Part shown: positions 9,345 through 19,777 of the stretch, in pieces
Layout of the letters: every line of letters begins with the position of its first letter
How positions within the stretch are numbered: the stretch's first letter is position 1
Assembly (NCBI GenBank): GCA_035764505.1
Contig: DASTZC010000149.1
Span: 1 to 38,208 of the forward strand
From: Candidatus Polarisedimenticolia bacterium
GTDB taxonomy: Bacteria; Acidobacteriota; Polarisedimenticolia; Gp22-AA2; AA152
Reading direction: 5' to 3'
Length of the DNA stretch: 38,208 nucleotides
Position numbers and translations under genes: made by a program
Notes under the pieces: model-generated
Database searches by the model: none
What the model was told of the DNA's origin: nothing
Seen by the model: the letters and a program-made list of their open reading frames with translations, nothing else

Positions 9345-9581
9345 TCAGGAGGACTTTTGGGTGCGGCCTCGTGCGGGCTTCGCAACGGGAGACGCATCTT
9401 TGCTGGAGCTTTCCGGCTGAGGCTCCATCGAACCGTCCGGCCTTCGAGCCTTCGCACGCTTCAGCTGCGCCACGCAATCGCGGACCCGTTCCGCCATACG
9501 CACTTTCTCCTCCCAGGTGAGGTCTTTCAGCGACTTCTGCCATTCCGCCTGACGCTTCAGGAGCTCCGCAATATCAGTCAT
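9345..9581 (-). CDS. Small charged protein paired with an AbiEii-like nucleotidyltransferase
   Basis: A 78-residue protein. Residues 1-45 look like charged amphipathic helices (IAELLKRQAEWQKSLKDLTW, EEKVRMAERVRDCVAQLKRA). The tail is Lys/Ser/Pro-rich and low in complexity. Its ATG lies inside the end of the nucleotidyltransferase gene (8 bp overlap), so the two are probably made together. I do not recognise a named domain. The layout, a nucleotidyltransferase followed by a small overlapping gene, resembles two-gene toxin-antitoxin or MNT/HEPN-like modules, but no HEPN motif (RxxxxH) is visible. The second nucleotidyltransferase copy at 19778-20278 has no such partner. Confidence 0.7.
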   Translation of the reverse strand: MTDIAELLKRQAEWQKSLKDLTWEEKVRMAERVRDCVAQLKRAKARRPDGSMEPQPESSSKDASPVAKPARGRTQKSS

Positions 9582-10083
9582 TCAGGAATTTCTCCTGGAA
9601 CCGCGCCCAGGCATCGCTCAAGTCATGTCGGCGCGCCAGGAGCCCGATGGAATCCCGCGTCACGCTCTTCGATTCCAGCAATGCCAGAATTCTGGCCACA
9701 TCCTTTGCCCGTCCTACACTCAGAGCGATGACGGCCAGATAATCGGCCCCAACAACCCGCAAGGGCACTCCCCCAAAGTCCGCTGTGGCCGCCTGCTCCA
9801 AGGCCTCTCTCGTGAGATTGCTGAAGGTTGGGATGAACTGGACCGGCCACGTTCCGATTCGCACCGATTCACCTTCCGCCGCATAGCCTCGCTCCGCGCA
9901 GAAGGCATAGATTGGCGACAACACATCCAGCCGATCGTCGGGCCGGATCCTGACCAGGACGTCGACGTCGAGTGTCGCGATCGGCTGCGTGTAACGCAGT
10001 TGGGCAATTGCGCCAAAGAGCGCGTAGTCGGTGATAGTCCCAGTCTGGACCATCTCTCCGAGCAGCCTGGCAATCTCTTTCAT
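9574..10083 (-). CDS. AbiEii-like nucleotidyltransferase, 169 aa
   Basis: A minimal nucleotidyltransferase-fold protein. Near the N-terminus YALFGAIAQLRYT followed by TLDVDVLV provides the Gly-containing loop and the DxD metal-binding pair at about residues 38-42. The C-terminal half has GADYLAVIALSVGRAKDVAR at about 110-130, the Lys-Asp segment typical of AbiEii-type and related proteins, then a helical end. The usual GS of the active loop is GA here. The start ATG at 10083 lies only seven bases after a TATACT hexamer, which suggests a leaderless message. A paralogue of similar sequence, aligning over its whole length, lies at 19778-20278. The target is unknown; abortive-infection or toxin activity is only inferred from the family. 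Confidence 0.8.
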   Translation of the reverse strand: MKEIARLLGEMVQTGTITDYALFGAIAQLRYTQPIATLDVDVLVRIRPDDRLDVLSPIYAFCAERGYAAEGESVRIGTWPVQFIPTFSNLTREALEQAATADFGGVPLRVVGADYLAVIALSVGRAKDVARILALLESKSVTRDSIGLLARRHDLSDAWARFQEKFLND

Positions 10084-10090
10084 GTGCGGG

Positions 10091-10096
10091 AGTATA
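10091..10096 (-). promoter_or_regulatory. Candidate -10 box for a leaderless nucleotidyltransferase message
   Basis: The minus strand reads TATACT seven bases before the ATG at 10083, so a transcript would start at or next to the start codon. The -35 position (10114-10119, TCATCC) is weak. The same spacing is kept before the paralogue at 20278. Confidence 0.4.
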
Positions 10097-10173
10097 GCCG
10101 ATACTCAGGCGGCGGATGATGCAGGTCAAACGCACACAGATGGCTCGATGAGAGGCTGTTCCAGGCGCAGATT

Positions 10174-11175
10174 TCAGTTTGCGACGCTTCCCGCCGCGGG
10201 CAAGACTGCCGGCAAACCCCATCGCTTAGCAGGGGCTTCATTAGCCCGGCCACGTAATTGATCGAACTTCGCCGGTATGACGAATTGCGCGTTCTTATCG
10301 ATCCACCCACGCTTCTTCCCATCTTTCACGAGAGCTAATCCATCGCCGAAGCTGGTAGCGAGGTCGTACTCGAGGGGGATTTCCAGCTGGCCTGACTTGT
10401 CTACATAGCCCCACTTGCCCGATTTCTGGACTCGAGCCATACCGTCTGAGAAGTCGTCTGCATCCTCGAATTGTGCCGGAATGACGATTTTTCCACTGGT
10501 ATTGATGAAGCCGTACTTTTCTCCGATCTTGACCCTGGCCATCCCCTCCGAAAATGGTCTCGCCACCCGGGATTCCGGCTCCATGACCCAGCGATAGCCG
10601 GGTTGAATAATGCCCCATTGGTCCCCAAACTTCACCGTGCCGATGGCGGATTTGTAGTCAATCTTCTCGGAGAATTGAGGCTCAATCAGGAACTCGCCAC
10701 GACGGTCGATGTATCCCTACTTCCCGGCGACGGCCGCTCGGCCGACGTCTCCTGAGAAGCTCTTGGCAGCATCGAACTTCGGAGGTATGACCTGCTCACC
10801 TTTCCTATCGATGTAACCCCACTTCTCTCCCACTCGGACCGCGATGAGATCCTGTTCGAGGGGAGAGCTCATGATCAGGTTGCGAACTCCCTCGAGCAGC
10901 GGATTGACGTTGGATGGCAGGGGCGGACCTTGTACCGGATCGATGCCATCGAATTGCTTCGGCACCACGACTTTTCCGGTCCGGTCGATCAGACCCCATT
11001 TGCGGTTTCCCAGGACTGGATACAGAAGGCCGTTTTCTTTGCCGGCGTCTGCCGGCTTGGCGGTCTCCGCGTCCGCGGTTGGTTTCGGTTCCTCCGTTGC
11101 GCCTGTCTGACCCTCCTGGGCCACGACCAAAGTCACGGCAGACACCATGAGCAGCCATGCGAAGAAGTGTTTCAT
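10174..11175 (-). pseudogene. WG-repeat secreted protein interrupted by an in-frame TAG
   Basis: Start ATG at 11175 with GAGAGGAG upstream; an N-terminal signal peptide (MKHFFAWLLMVSAVTLVVAQ) is followed by an Ala/Lys/Glu-rich linker and a run of WG repeats of the form K-W-G-x-I-D-x-x-G-x-x-V-I-P-x-x-F-D. The frame is broken once, by TAG at 10717-10719. The next codons read GYIDRRGEFLIEPQFSEKID in the same frame, so the stop stands exactly where the Trp (TGG) of a WG repeat is expected: one G-to-A change. The repeats then continue to a TGA at 10174-10176, with 333 codons in all. The last repeat has RG for WG and is followed by a non-repeat tail. It may be a recent pseudogene, a sequence error, or two expressed parts. 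It lies 19 bp after the subtilase gene. Confidence 0.8.
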
Positions 11176-11194
11176 CGCCTCTCCTCTCGCAGTT

Positions 11195-14100
11195 CTAGGG
11201 GCGGGGCTCGGTCGGATGGTTTTCTGCGGTTCTTTCCTTGCCACGCTTGAACCCAGGGGGGAGCTGGGTCGCGTCACGCGGGACGAAAACCGTCGATGTC
11301 GCGGTCGCGGCATTTCCAGCGGCATCCACCGATCGATACACAGCGGTATAGGTCCTTCCTTCACCGCGAGGATCCCGCTCCGCACGCAGGGAGAAGGTGA
11401 AGTCAGCCGTCCCGATACTCGCTCCCTGGATGTCGAACGTCAGGTCTCCTACTCCAGGAAGGTCGTCCGGCTCGCTGCTCGTGACCGTCAGCAGGGTCAC
11501 GCTGACCCCGCCACACGCATCACTGGACGAGACGTTCGCCGCAACTCCCTTCATTCTCCGGTCCACCGGCCAGAGAATCGTTCGATTGAGGGCCAGCGAA
11601 ATCACCGGCAGGGTTGTGTCGACGACGCTGACTGGGATGGTCACGGCGTCGGATTCGTTCAAGCTATCGGTCACGCGCAGCGTGACGATGTGATTACCGC
11701 GTGGGAGGGTCGCGTTCAGCTGTTCCCCCTGGCCCAGTGACGACTCGCTCGGGCTACCCGCGTCCAGAATCCAATCGAACCGGACGATGGCATCGTGCGT
11801 GCCCGGGGTAGAGTCTGGATCGCCAGAGGAAGTTCCATCCAAGTGAACCGACGCACCGGCAGCGGATTCGCATTCCACCGTCGCCGCCGCCGAAACGCGT
11901 GCAGCGGGAGGATTGTTGACCAGGAGCGTCGTCTCGCCATGGTAGACGAACTCCCGCTCCACGCTCACCGGAACCGTGCTCCCATCGGTTACTACAAGCT
12001 GCATACGATAGCTTTTGCCCGTCTCGAGAGAAGCAATGTTGCCGGTCGAAGGGGGCCAGGATGAGAAAGCGACTCTCACGATGGGGGTGGGGTGAGTCGG
12101 CGTAAGCTTCAGAAAGCTTTCACCAATCTCGACGATCTTCCAGTCGAACGAGGTACCCGGGGAGGCCATTCTCCGCACGCACAGGGGAGAGCCAACCGCC
12201 ATGCCGGACAGGTCCAGGAAGCTCTGGAAATCCGCCGTCGGGGAGGCACAGGTCCCAGGCGCCATCTCGAAATCGGGCATGCCATCGCCGCACCCCAGGG
12301 AGCTGTCCAGATCGAGGATTAGCGGATAGCCGACACTCTCGTTGACGAAGGCAATCCCTTCTCCCGGCACGCCGTCGGGGAGCAAGCCGTCGTCACACAA
12401 GAGACCTGAGATGGCGTCGTCTATTGTAATGAGCGCGGTCTCCGCCGGAAGGACCTCGAGCGATCCCGAAAGCGGATCGCCTTCCGGATCGCGAGCAATC
12501 GCCCTGATCCGCAGCGCATCGCCGCCCCCTGCGATGGTGGAAAGAGTCAGGATCGGCTGGCACAGGTCTCCCGAGCCATCGCCATTGGAATCCCGCTGAT
12601 CCGGGTCGGCGACCCGGGGACATGTGTCGCAGGCATCGCCGTAATGATCATGATCATTGTCGGCCTGCGCAGGATCGGGGACGGACGGACAAAGATCGCA
12701 CGCGTCTCCGACGCCATCGCCATCCTGGTCCGACTGCAGCGGGTTCGAGAGCAACGCGCAGTTGTCGCAGGCGTCCCCCCGTCCATCACCGTCGGCATCT
12801 TCCTGGCTCGGGTTTGTCGTCGCCGGGCAGTTGTCGGACGCAGCGCAGTGTCCGTCCTGGTCGGCATCGTTCTGAGGATCCGACGGACACGGATCGCAGG
12901 CATCGCCTACGGCGTCGCCATCCGAGTCGGTCTGGAGGGGATTGGCCTGTGCAGGGCAGTTGTCCAGCAGGCAGGTGTTCAGTGGAAACCCTGGATTCCC
13001 GGTACCGTCTCCATCGATGTCGGTGCAGGAGTCGCACGCGTCGCCTACCCCATCCCCGTCCACATCCGCCTGCGCAGGATTCGCAACCTCCCGGCAATTG
13101 TCCGGCCCGTCCGGAATGCCATCGTGGTCGAAATCGGAAAACAGCTCGACGGTCAACGGCACTTGCAGGAGTGGATGAGAGGGGTCGTTCGTCTGAATCC
13201 GGATCAGGTCGGTGTAGGTTCCCGTCAGGACGCCGCCTGTCAGGATCGTGGCCGAGACGTCCTGGGAACCTCCGGGAGGTACCGCTCCCGTTCTGGGATT
13301 CAACGCGAGGAAACCCTCTCCATGGATCCAGCGCGCGAAGCCGGTTCCCGACGAGTCGGTCAGGTAGATTCCGGCGACCGGATCGGGAAGGAAGGCCATG
13401 GGTCCGAGGCCGTTGAACGGATGGTTCACGAATCGCCATATGCCGCGGTCGATCGAATACCGGTGCAAAAGCCTCAGATTGCCTGCCGCCGGAATGAAGT
13501 ATTCCCTGGTGACGGGGTCGAGCGCGCCGCCTCCCGTCGTACCGACAGTCGGCGAGCTCAGTCGAGTCCAAATGCCCGTGGAGATGTCGAAGCGCGCGAC
13601 CGACGCACCGCTTCCCGCATGAGCGTAGAGAGTGCCCGCGTGATAGCGCAATCCTCCTGCGATGACGGCGAACGGCGGCGGGGGAAGGGCGACCCTTTCG
13701 TCCGTGACGGGATTCCATCGCACGAAGTTGTTGCCCATTGCGCTGTACAGGTAGGTCATGCCATCGCTTGCCGTGTTCCCGTCGAAGCCGGTGGGCTTGG
13801 CTCGCGACGACCAGGAACGGGCAGCGATGTCATAGACCCTGATGAAGGATGAATTGGAGATGTAAACCTTCCCGTTTAGCAGGGAGATTCCGCTGCAATC
13901 CCCGCTGGCCGGCAGGCTGGGAAGCGTCTCCCAGACGTCGGTATCCCCATGGTAAAGGTAGAATCCGTTCCCGTTGGAGGTATCGGCCGCATAGATGGAG
14001 AGGTGATCCGGATCCTCCGTGAGACAGCGCAGACGCGCCGGACTCGGGCTGAGGGTCCTGATTTCGCCAGGCACTCCTTGATCCATCGGAACGCTGTCCC

Positions 14101-17100
14101 CCGTCGAGCTCGCCGAAGAAGCCGAGTCGGGGAAAGCCGCCCACGCGCTCAGCGAGAATTGCAGATAGCTCCCGCCGGTGTTCAGGACCGTAAGGGTGCG
14201 GGTTTCAGTTTGCCCCAGGAGGACTCTCGACTGTATTGAGCCCGGCAGTACGGAAGCCACGGGAGGCGGGAAGGCCGTCCCCGACAGTGGAACGGTGACG
14301 CTCGGCTCATCGGGATCGTTTGAATCGAGGATCAGCCGTCCCAAAGCGCTCCCGGGATCAACCGGAGAGAAGAAAAGGGTGAACGGGAAGCTGCCTCCCG
14401 GCGGGACCGTCACCGGGGGCTCCAGGCCCGCCAGGGAGAACGGTCCCTCGCACCGGACTCCGGTAATCACCAGGGGCTGCCTGCCCGGATTGACCACGGA
14501 TGCAGAGAGAGAGCTCGTCTGGCCCGTGAAGGCCGAAGGGAACACGGGCGAAGCCGGCACGACGTTCAGCTCGGGAGCTTCGACGACCGTGAGAGGGGCG
14601 GGTAGGATGACCAGCGGCCGCTCCGGATCGTTGCTATAGAGATCGAGCTCGGCGGGATAGGTGCCTGCCGCAAAGGTGCCCGTGTCGAAAGCTATCGGAA
14701 CCGTCACCGTGCTGCCGGCCGAGACGGTGCCGCTCCATGAGCCGGCGCTCACGTAAGGGACGCCGGTGCGCAGCCGTCCCAATCCCATCGCGGAACCGCC
14801 CGGGAAGAAATAGAGGGTAGGAGCCGGGAAAGGGAGCCATGTGATGCTGCCGCTCCTGTTTCCATGAAACATAGTGATCTGGAGTCTTGTCCACCTGCCC
14901 TCGTCGATGGAGTAGGCCAGGATCTCCGGGAAGAAGGCATCTCCCCCGTAGGCGTAGTAGATGCGACCTCCTGGATCCAGCCCGGACTTTCCTGCTGAGA
15001 GAACGGGCAGGTTCGGCAGGATGGTCCAGCGATTGTTCTGAATGTCGTAACGCGCGAAGCTCGTGTCCGTGTGCGCGTAGAGAAAGCCATCCAGGTACTT
15101 CATCCCGCCGCCCTCGGTGAAAAAGTAGGGCGGCGGGGCGAGCTCGACCACTTCTCCGGTCATCCGGTTCCTGCGACGCAGCCTGGTGTTATACGTAGCG
15201 TAAATGTACGTGCCTCCGTCCCAGGCCATCGCCGCGCGATCGCCGAAGCTCTGGATAGCCTGCAGGGACCATGAATTCGAGGCGATGTCGTAGATGCCGA
15301 AGTTGACGCCGTAGGAATGTATCTTTCCATCGATGATGAGGCTGGGGCAGCCCGTGCCGAAGGGCGGGTCGGCGAGCCGCTCCCAGCGACCCGACTGCAC
15401 GCGATAGCGGTAGAAGCCTTCGAAAAAGGCCTGCCCGTAGATGATGGAGTTGGCCGGGTCATCGAGGATACACGTGAAGTAGCCGGGCGCGGGAGAGAGA
15501 TTCTCGAGGGTGCCCGGCGGCGACAGACCGGGAGGAATGGACCCCGGGCTTTGAGGGGGAAACGAAAGAGCCGGCGCCGGAAACCGTGTGGCCAGCGAAA
15601 AGGACAGGTCGGACCCACCGTCATTCGAGACGAGGAGATCGCGGATTCCAATATTGCCGTTATAGAACGTCGAGGCGAGCGAAGCAGGCTCGACGCGCAG
15701 ACGGGGTTTCGATTGCGCCAGCGCGGAAATCGGCAAGCTGGCGACGGGGGTCCGCGGATCGTCGGATTCCACTGTCAGAGCTCCGGAAAATGTGCCGGAG
15801 GCCGTGGGAGAAAACACGATCGTCACGACCCGCGATACGCCGATCGGAATACTGTCCGGAACTCCCGAGGCGCTGAATTCCGGAGGGAGCCCGACGCCGC
15901 GAATGTGCAGGACGTCGGTTCCCCGGTTCTTGATCTGCACCGGAAGGGAAACGGGCGTACCCGGCATCGTGGCGGGAAACTCGAGGCCGGCAGGCTCCAG
16001 GCGGATTTCGGGAGCCCCCAGCACCCGCACGGTCACCGGCACTTCCAGCAGGGGACGGACTGGATCATTGCTGCGAATCTCTGCCAGGGAGGAGTAGACC
16101 CCTCCGACCATCGAAGATGAGTCGATCGAAAGCTGCACTTCCCGGGTGCCGCCCGGAGGAACTGAGCCACTGGTGACGGTCGCCCCGAGGTACGCGGGTG
16201 CGGTTCGGACCCTGTAGAACCCTGTGTTGTCCGAGCTGGGGATGATGTAGATTCCAGGATTGGCGCCGGTCAGCCACGCGATGCCGCCCTGACCCATGCC
16301 TATTGGAAGCTGCGCGCTGCTCCAGGTTCCGGTGTCGATCGAATACCAATCCAGCGTGGAGTCCGGCCACTTAGATAGCGTGTAGAAGCGGCGCGTGCCC
16401 GGATCGATGGTATATCCGTGGGCCTCGTGGGGAAGGTACGGCAAGACAGTCCATCGGTTGCCGGCGAGATCGAAGCGCAGGAAGTTCTTCGCGGATGGAG
16501 CTGCGAAGAGCTGGCCCTCGAAGTACCGCAGTCCGGATCGCATGTCGAAATTGGTCGGCGGCGTGGGAAGGGAGCTCCTGGCGCCACTGACGGGATCGAA
16601 GCGGACCACCTCCGAATACTGGGCGAGGTAGAGAAAGCGCTCACCGTCGCTGGTGATGGCGACCGCATCGTCCCCGAGGGGACTCTCCAGGATCGACCAA
16701 GTGTCGGTTCCGATGTCGTAGACGCCCATCTGCCAGTCGTCCCACGTCATCGTATAGATCTTCCCATCGAGCACCGCCGCGCCGCACCAGTACATTCTCA
16801 CGGGTGCATCCGCCAGGCGGACCCAGCTGTCGTTGGCTGCCGAGTATCGCCAGAATTCCCGGTTCCCTTGCCACTGGCCATACAGCATCTGATTCTGAGA
16901 GTTCGCGACGATGCAGGTGAGCGGCACCGCGGTCGGCCGCAGCGTTTCGAAAGGTCCCGGAAGCTCGGATTGCGCCGTCGGAGTCGTCGCCGGCGCCGGT
17001 TCGGAAGCTTGCGGAGGATCTTCCAGGGCCGTCCCTGAGAGGCTCGTGGATCCGGTATCGAGAGCGCTGTCCGGTCGGAGACCGAGAGTGAAGAAGAGCG

Positions 17101-19027
17101 GTCCTGCTCCGGAGTTGCGGAGGACCAGCGTTCGTGTCGTGGATTCCCCGATAGGGACCTCGATCGAGATGGCAGCCGGGTCCACTTCAATCGAAGGAGC
17201 GGCTTCGGTATACACGTGACTCACGTTCGAAAGCGGTCCCGCGTTGGCGGCCTCGTCCCTGGCTTTCAGCGCGAAGTAGTAATCCGTGGAGAACTCGAGA
17301 TTCGGGACTGAGAGGTGTTCCGAGGTGCCCGCCGGCGAGGGGTCCGGCGGCGTCCAGACCCGGATCGCAGCGGAGAAGTTCGCCTCGGTGATGGGTGCGG
17401 TGGAATAGCGGACCTCGTAGAGAGCTGCTGTCCCGGAAGCACCGTCATCGCCCGTCGCCGTCCAGGTGAGAGTAACCGTGGCCCCAGTGGCACTGCCGGT
17501 CAGATCCTGGATGGCGCCCGGCGGAATCACGTCGAGAGTCGAAATCGGCCGGAAGGCGTTCAGCCTGCCTCCCGTGACCAGCCTTCCCGCCAGCGATGGA
17601 ATCGGATCGACCGAGCGCAAGAGGGCTTGTTTCAAACCGAGCACATCAATCGTGGGATGTGCCGCACGCACCAGGGCCGCGGCTCCGGCGACGTGCGGGG
17701 CCGCCATGGAGGTTCCGCTCAGGTATCCGTAGGCATTTCCCGGAAGAGTGCTCAGGATGGAGTAGCCCGGCGCTCCGAGATCGATGGTCGTCGGGCCATA
17801 GCTCGAAAAGGAGGCGAGACCGTCGTAATAGTCTGTGGCCGCCACCGCGACAATCGTCGGAAGATCGAAGGCGGGAGGGTAATCCGGCTCGACGTCGCTG
17901 TTGGAGGAAGCGTTGTCCGCTGCCGCGACGAAGAGCACTTCCGCGGCCCCCGCCCTTGCGATGGCGTCGTACAGGGACTGGGAGAAGTCAGGGCCGCCCC
18001 AGGAGGCATTGATAATCTTGGCCCCCATCGCCGCGGCGTAGTCAATCGCCGCGATGGCGTCTGCGTCCGTACCGTCCCCAGAGGCATTGAATGCTTTTAG
18101 CGGCATCAGGCTGACCTGCCAGCAGACTCCCGTCACACCAATACCGTTGTTCCCAGCGGCGCCAATGATTCCCGACACGTGAGTCCCGTGGCGCTGATCG
18201 TCGGAGGGATCGTTGTCGTGGTTGACGAAATCCCATCCATGGACGTCGTCGACATATCCGTTGCCGTCATCATCCAGGCCATTGCCCTCGATCTCTCCTT
18301 CGTTGGTCCAGAGGTTGTCCCGGAGATCGAGGTGGGACATATCCATGCCGCTGTCGATAACCGCCACGATGACGTCGCGACTCCCGGTGGTCAGATCCCA
18401 GGCACTCTCGGCCCGGATGTCTGCACCGGCGCGTCCTCTCTGCCCGGTATTGTTCAGGGCGTCCATTTCGGGGTAACGCGGATCGTTGGGAACGGCATCG
18501 ATTCGTCGAATGTAATTCGGCTCGACGTAGCGCACGTGCGGGTTCTTCCGCAGGCGCGCGATAGCCTCTCCGGTCGTCATGCCCTTGCCAAGCTTCCAGT
18601 GCTCCGCTCCGTTCCGAAAGCGCCGAACTTTCGCGGCGGAAACTTGGGCTTTGGCGCTGGCTTGTTCGGGGAGACCTGCTCCATCTTCAAAGCGAACAAT
18701 CACTTCCCCGGGAACGAAGCGTGCGCTACTCGACGACGCATGAGGTGGCGGGCCTTGGGAGGGGCCTTGAGAAGGGCTCTGGGATGCAGTCCCTGCGCTC
18801 AGGAGGATCAATAGAACGATTGGTGCGAGCAGGACCGAGCGGCCAGTTGAAGAGGTCAGCAGCACTTCAGCTCTCCGACGCCAGGCGAAATGTGAGCCGG
18901 GACCCATCAGGTCGCGAAGCATGTTCGTTTTCGCGCGCGTGGAAGGCGCAAAGCGTGTCCGCAGCGGGCGCGACCTGAATGCCTTGGCAATGGTCAATCT
19001 GATTGGCGCAGAGTCTACCATGGTCAT
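11195..19027 (-). CDS. Giant secreted subtilase (S8) with beta-propeller, Ig-like and thrombospondin type 3 repeats
   Basis: About 2610 residues. A membrane/signal segment lies at about 64-80, an inhibitor-like prodomain at about 100-175, and the S8 catalytic domain at about 195-480 with the triad Asp225 (VIDSG), His280 (HGTHVSG) and Ser440 (GTSMAAPH). A fibronectin III-like domain follows at about 500-605. Then come three large units, each a Kelch-like propeller (about 700-945, 1180-1430 and 1665-1910) set inside an Ig-like domain of the kind ending in IRSNDPxxPLLxVPVTV; separate ASH/HYDIN-like Ig domains follow the first and second. Thrombospondin type 3 calcium-binding repeats (DxDGDGxGDACD) occupy about 1965-2155, and PKD/Ig-like domains end the protein. 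No sorting tail is visible. The start is the ATG at 19027 with TGGAGGG just upstream; 18922 or 18907 would give a more usual signal peptide. The longer frame back to 19111 is supplied by repeat copy A and is rejected. It is probably a secreted or surface protease with binding modules. Confidence 0.9.
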   Translation of the reverse strand: MTMVDSAPIRLTIAKAFRSRPLRTRFAPSTRAKTNMLRDLMGPGSHFAWRRRAEVLLTSSTGRSVLLAPIVLLILLSAGTASQSPSQGPSQGPPPHASSSSARFVPGEVIVRFEDGAGLPEQASAKAQVSAAKVRRFRNGAEHWKLGKGMTTGEAIARLRKNPHVRYVEPNYIRRIDAVPNDPRYPEMDALNNTGQRGRAGADIRAESAWDLTTGSRDVIVAVIDSGMDMSHLDLRDNLWTNEGEIEGNGLDDDGNGYVDDVHGWDFVNHDNDPSDDQRHGTHVSGIIGAAGNNGIGVTGVCWQVSLMPLKAFNASGDGTDADAIAAIDYAAAMGAKIINASWGGPDFSQSLYDAIARAGAAEVLFVAAADNASSNSDVEPDYPPAFDLPTIVAVAATDYYDGLASFSSYGPTTIDLGAPGYSILSTLPGNAYGYLSGTSMAAPHVAGAAALVRAAHPTIDVLGLKQALLRSVDPIPSLAGRLVTGGRLNAFRPISTLDVIPPGAIQDLTGSATGATVTLTWTATGDDGASGTAALYEVRYSTAPITEANFSAAIRVWTPPDPSPAGTSEHLSVPNLEFSTDYYFALKARDEAANAGPLSNVSHVYTEAAPSIEVDPAAISIEVPIGESTTRTLVLRNSGAGPLFFTLGLRPDSALDTGSTSLSGTALEDPPQASEPAPATTPTAQSELPGPFETLRPTAVPLTCIVANSQNQMLYGQWQGNREFWRYSAANDSWVRLADAPVRMYWCGAAVLDGKIYTMTWDDWQMGVYDIGTDTWSILESPLGDDAVAITSDGERFLYLAQYSEVVRFDPVSGARSSLPTPPTNFDMRSGLRYFEGQLFAAPSAKNFLRFDLAGNRWTVLPYLPHEAHGYTIDPGTRRFYTLSKWPDSTLDWYSIDTGTWSSAQLPIGMGQGGIAWLTGANPGIYIIPSSDNTGFYRVRTAPAYLGATVTSGSVPPGGTREVQLSIDSSSMVGGVYSSLAEIRSNDPVRPLLEVPVTVRVLGAPEIRLEPAGLEFPATMPGTPVSLPVQIKNRGTDVLHIRGVGLPPEFSASGVPDSIPIGVSRVVTIVFSPTASGTFSGALTVESDDPRTPVASLPISALAQSKPRLRVEPASLASTFYNGNIGIRDLLVSNDGGSDLSFSLATRFPAPALSFPPQSPGSIPPGLSPPGTLENLSPAPGYFTCILDDPANSIIYGQAFFEGFYRYRVQSGRWERLADPPFGTGCPSLIIDGKIHSYGVNFGIYDIASNSWSLQAIQSFGDRAAMAWDGGTYIYATYNTRLRRRNRMTGEVVELAPPPYFFTEGGGMKYLDGFLYAHTDTSFARYDIQNNRWTILPNLPVLSAGKSGLDPGGRIYYAYGGDAFFPEILAYSIDEGRWTRLQITMFHGNRSGSITWLPFPAPTLYFFPGGSAMGLGRLRTGVPYVSAGSWSGTVSAGSTVTVPIAFDTGTFAAGTYPAELDLYSNDPERPLVILPAPLTVVEAPELNVVPASPVFPSAFTGQTSSLSASVVNPGRQPLVITGVRCEGPFSLAGLEPPVTVPPGGSFPFTLFFSPVDPGSALGRLILDSNDPDEPSVTVPLSGTAFPPPVASVLPGSIQSRVLLGQTETRTLTVLNTGGSYLQFSLSAWAAFPDSASSASSTGDSVPMDQGVPGEIRTLSPSPARLRCLTEDPDHLSIYAADTSNGNGFYLYHGDTDVWETLPSLPASGDCSGISLLNGKVYISNSSFIRVYDIAARSWSSRAKPTGFDGNTASDGMTYLYSAMGNNFVRWNPVTDERVALPPPPFAVIAGGLRYHAGTLYAHAGSGASVARFDISTGIWTRLSSPTVGTTGGGALDPVTREYFIPAAGNLRLLHRYSIDRGIWRFVNHPFNGLGPMAFLPDPVAGIYLTDSSGTGFARWIHGEGFLALNPRTGAVPPGGSQDVSATILTGGVLTGTYTDLIRIQTNDPSHPLLQVPLTVELFSDFDHDGIPDGPDNCREVANPAQADVDGDGVGDACDSCTDIDGDGTGNPGFPLNTCLLDNCPAQANPLQTDSDGDAVGDACDPCPSDPQNDADQDGHCAASDNCPATTNPSQEDADGDGRGDACDNCALLSNPLQSDQDGDGVGDACDLCPSVPDPAQADNDHDHYGDACDTCPRVADPDQRDSNGDGSGDLCQPILTLSTIAGGGDALRIRAIARDPEGDPLSGSLEVLPAETALITIDDAISGLLCDDGLLPDGVPGEGIAFVNESVGYPLILDLDSSLGCGDGMPDFEMAPGTCASPTADFQSFLDLSGMAVGSPLCVRRMASPGTSFDWKIVEIGESFLKLTPTHPTPIVRVAFSSWPPSTGNIASLETGKSYRMQLVVTDGSTVPVSVEREFVYHGETTLLVNNPPAARVSAAATVECESAAGASVHLDGTSSGDPDSTPGTHDAIVRFDWILDAGSPSESSLGQGEQLNATLPRGNHIVTLRVTDSLNESDAVTIPVSVVDTTLPVISLALNRTILWPVDRRMKGVAANVSSSDACGGVSVTLLTVTSSEPDDLPGVGDLTFDIQGASIGTADFTFSLRAERDPRGEGRTYTAVYRSVDAAGNAATATSTVFVPRDATQLPPGFKRGKERTAENHPTEPRP

Positions 19028-19060
19028 CGACCCTCCAGAGCCAAGTGATTCTTCGAATTT

Positions 19061-19242
19061 GGGCCGCGGAGGCGCTCCCCATCCAGCGGTGGGAAGGAGC
19101 CGTCCGCCCACTACTCCCCAAAACGCCCCACGACCCTCGCCCCCGATCGAGTGTGATGACCCAAACGGGAGCGTGGCAAGTGTAGGAGTGGAGGCGCTGG
19201 CGATTAGTGATCGATCACGCCAACTTAGTGCTTCGACACGCC
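19061..19242 (+). repeat. Dispersed structured repeat, copy A
   Basis: One of three direct copies of an unnamed element. It opens with a 76-nt imperfect inverted repeat (19061-19136): outer arms GGGCCGCGGAGGCGC and CGCCCCACGACCC, inner arms AGCGGTGGG and CCCACTACT. The tail is conserved in the other copies: GGAGCGTGGCAAGTGTAGGA, then AGTGATCGATCACGCCAAC, ending TGCTTCGACACGCC. It sits just upstream of the subtilase start and supplies the false upstream extension of that frame. Confidence 0.8.
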
Positions 19243-19777
19243 TTGCGTTTGCGTTGGGACGACGTGTCGAGGACGCGAACAGCGGTCTTCTCGGCGCGAA
19301 TATTCAGACCCGGTCGCCTCAAGGGACCTTCCGGAATGTCGGACAAAGACGGTGCGTTGGAGCGCTGCCACTGAGCGGATTCGCATGAATGCTTCTGCAA
19401 GACAGGTGCCACTCGCGCGCATCGTCCCTTCTCCAAAGTGACTGATAGAGGAACCTGGAAAGTACCAACGCATGGGCTCATCAGTGGTGGGAGGAGCCGG
19501 AGGCCGATGAAGAGGCGTTCAGGACCGGCCGGCTCCTCGACGATGACGAGGACAAGGAGACCGCTTGGCACGCCGAACCGCATAATCTGCGAACCCTGGT
19601 TCCGAATCGGAAAACTTTGCGCTGGAAAGCCCCACGGATGCGCATGAACGTTCTCGGATTCTCCTGGCAGGCTGCTGTTGCTGCCAGTAAGCACGGAGCT
19701 CGGCAGATGACGAACAGCCTCGGTAGGCGGCGGGTCAGCCGGTGCGGCGGTGGGCGCGTGTCCTGATCCGGCTCCGA
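19243..19777. other. Gene-poor stretch with possible gene remnants
   Basis: No intact gene recognised. A plus-strand frame without a start codon runs from 19449 to a TGA at 19764-19766. Its first half is acidic and protein-like (WAHQWWEEPEADEEAFRTG, LLDDDEDKETAWHAEPHN), and it could be a decayed gene. At about 19735-19762 the sequence matches the 3' end of the AraC gene (20703-20730) at 25 of 28 positions, including the stop codon. Other open frames here look like chance. Confidence 0.4.

Noticed and set aside
12555-13135. Tandem repeats resembling a CRISPR-like or satellite array
   Set aside because: They are coding repeats (DxDGDGxGDACD, calcium-binding thrombospondin type 3) of varying spacing inside the subtilase frame.
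12644-13852. 402-codon plus-strand open frame with repeated IAIRVxL-like segments
   Set aside because: Mirror image of the thrombospondin type 3 repeats of the subtilase; no independent support.
19028-19111. N-terminal extension of the subtilase to 19111
   Set aside because: The codons come from repeat copy A; the same leader-like peptide (MGxRLLPTA) appears before the nucleotidyltransferase frame at 20524 because of repeat copy B.
19215-19694. 159-codon minus-strand open frame
   Set aside because: No domain, no ribosome binding site, and overlaps the repeat; probably chance.
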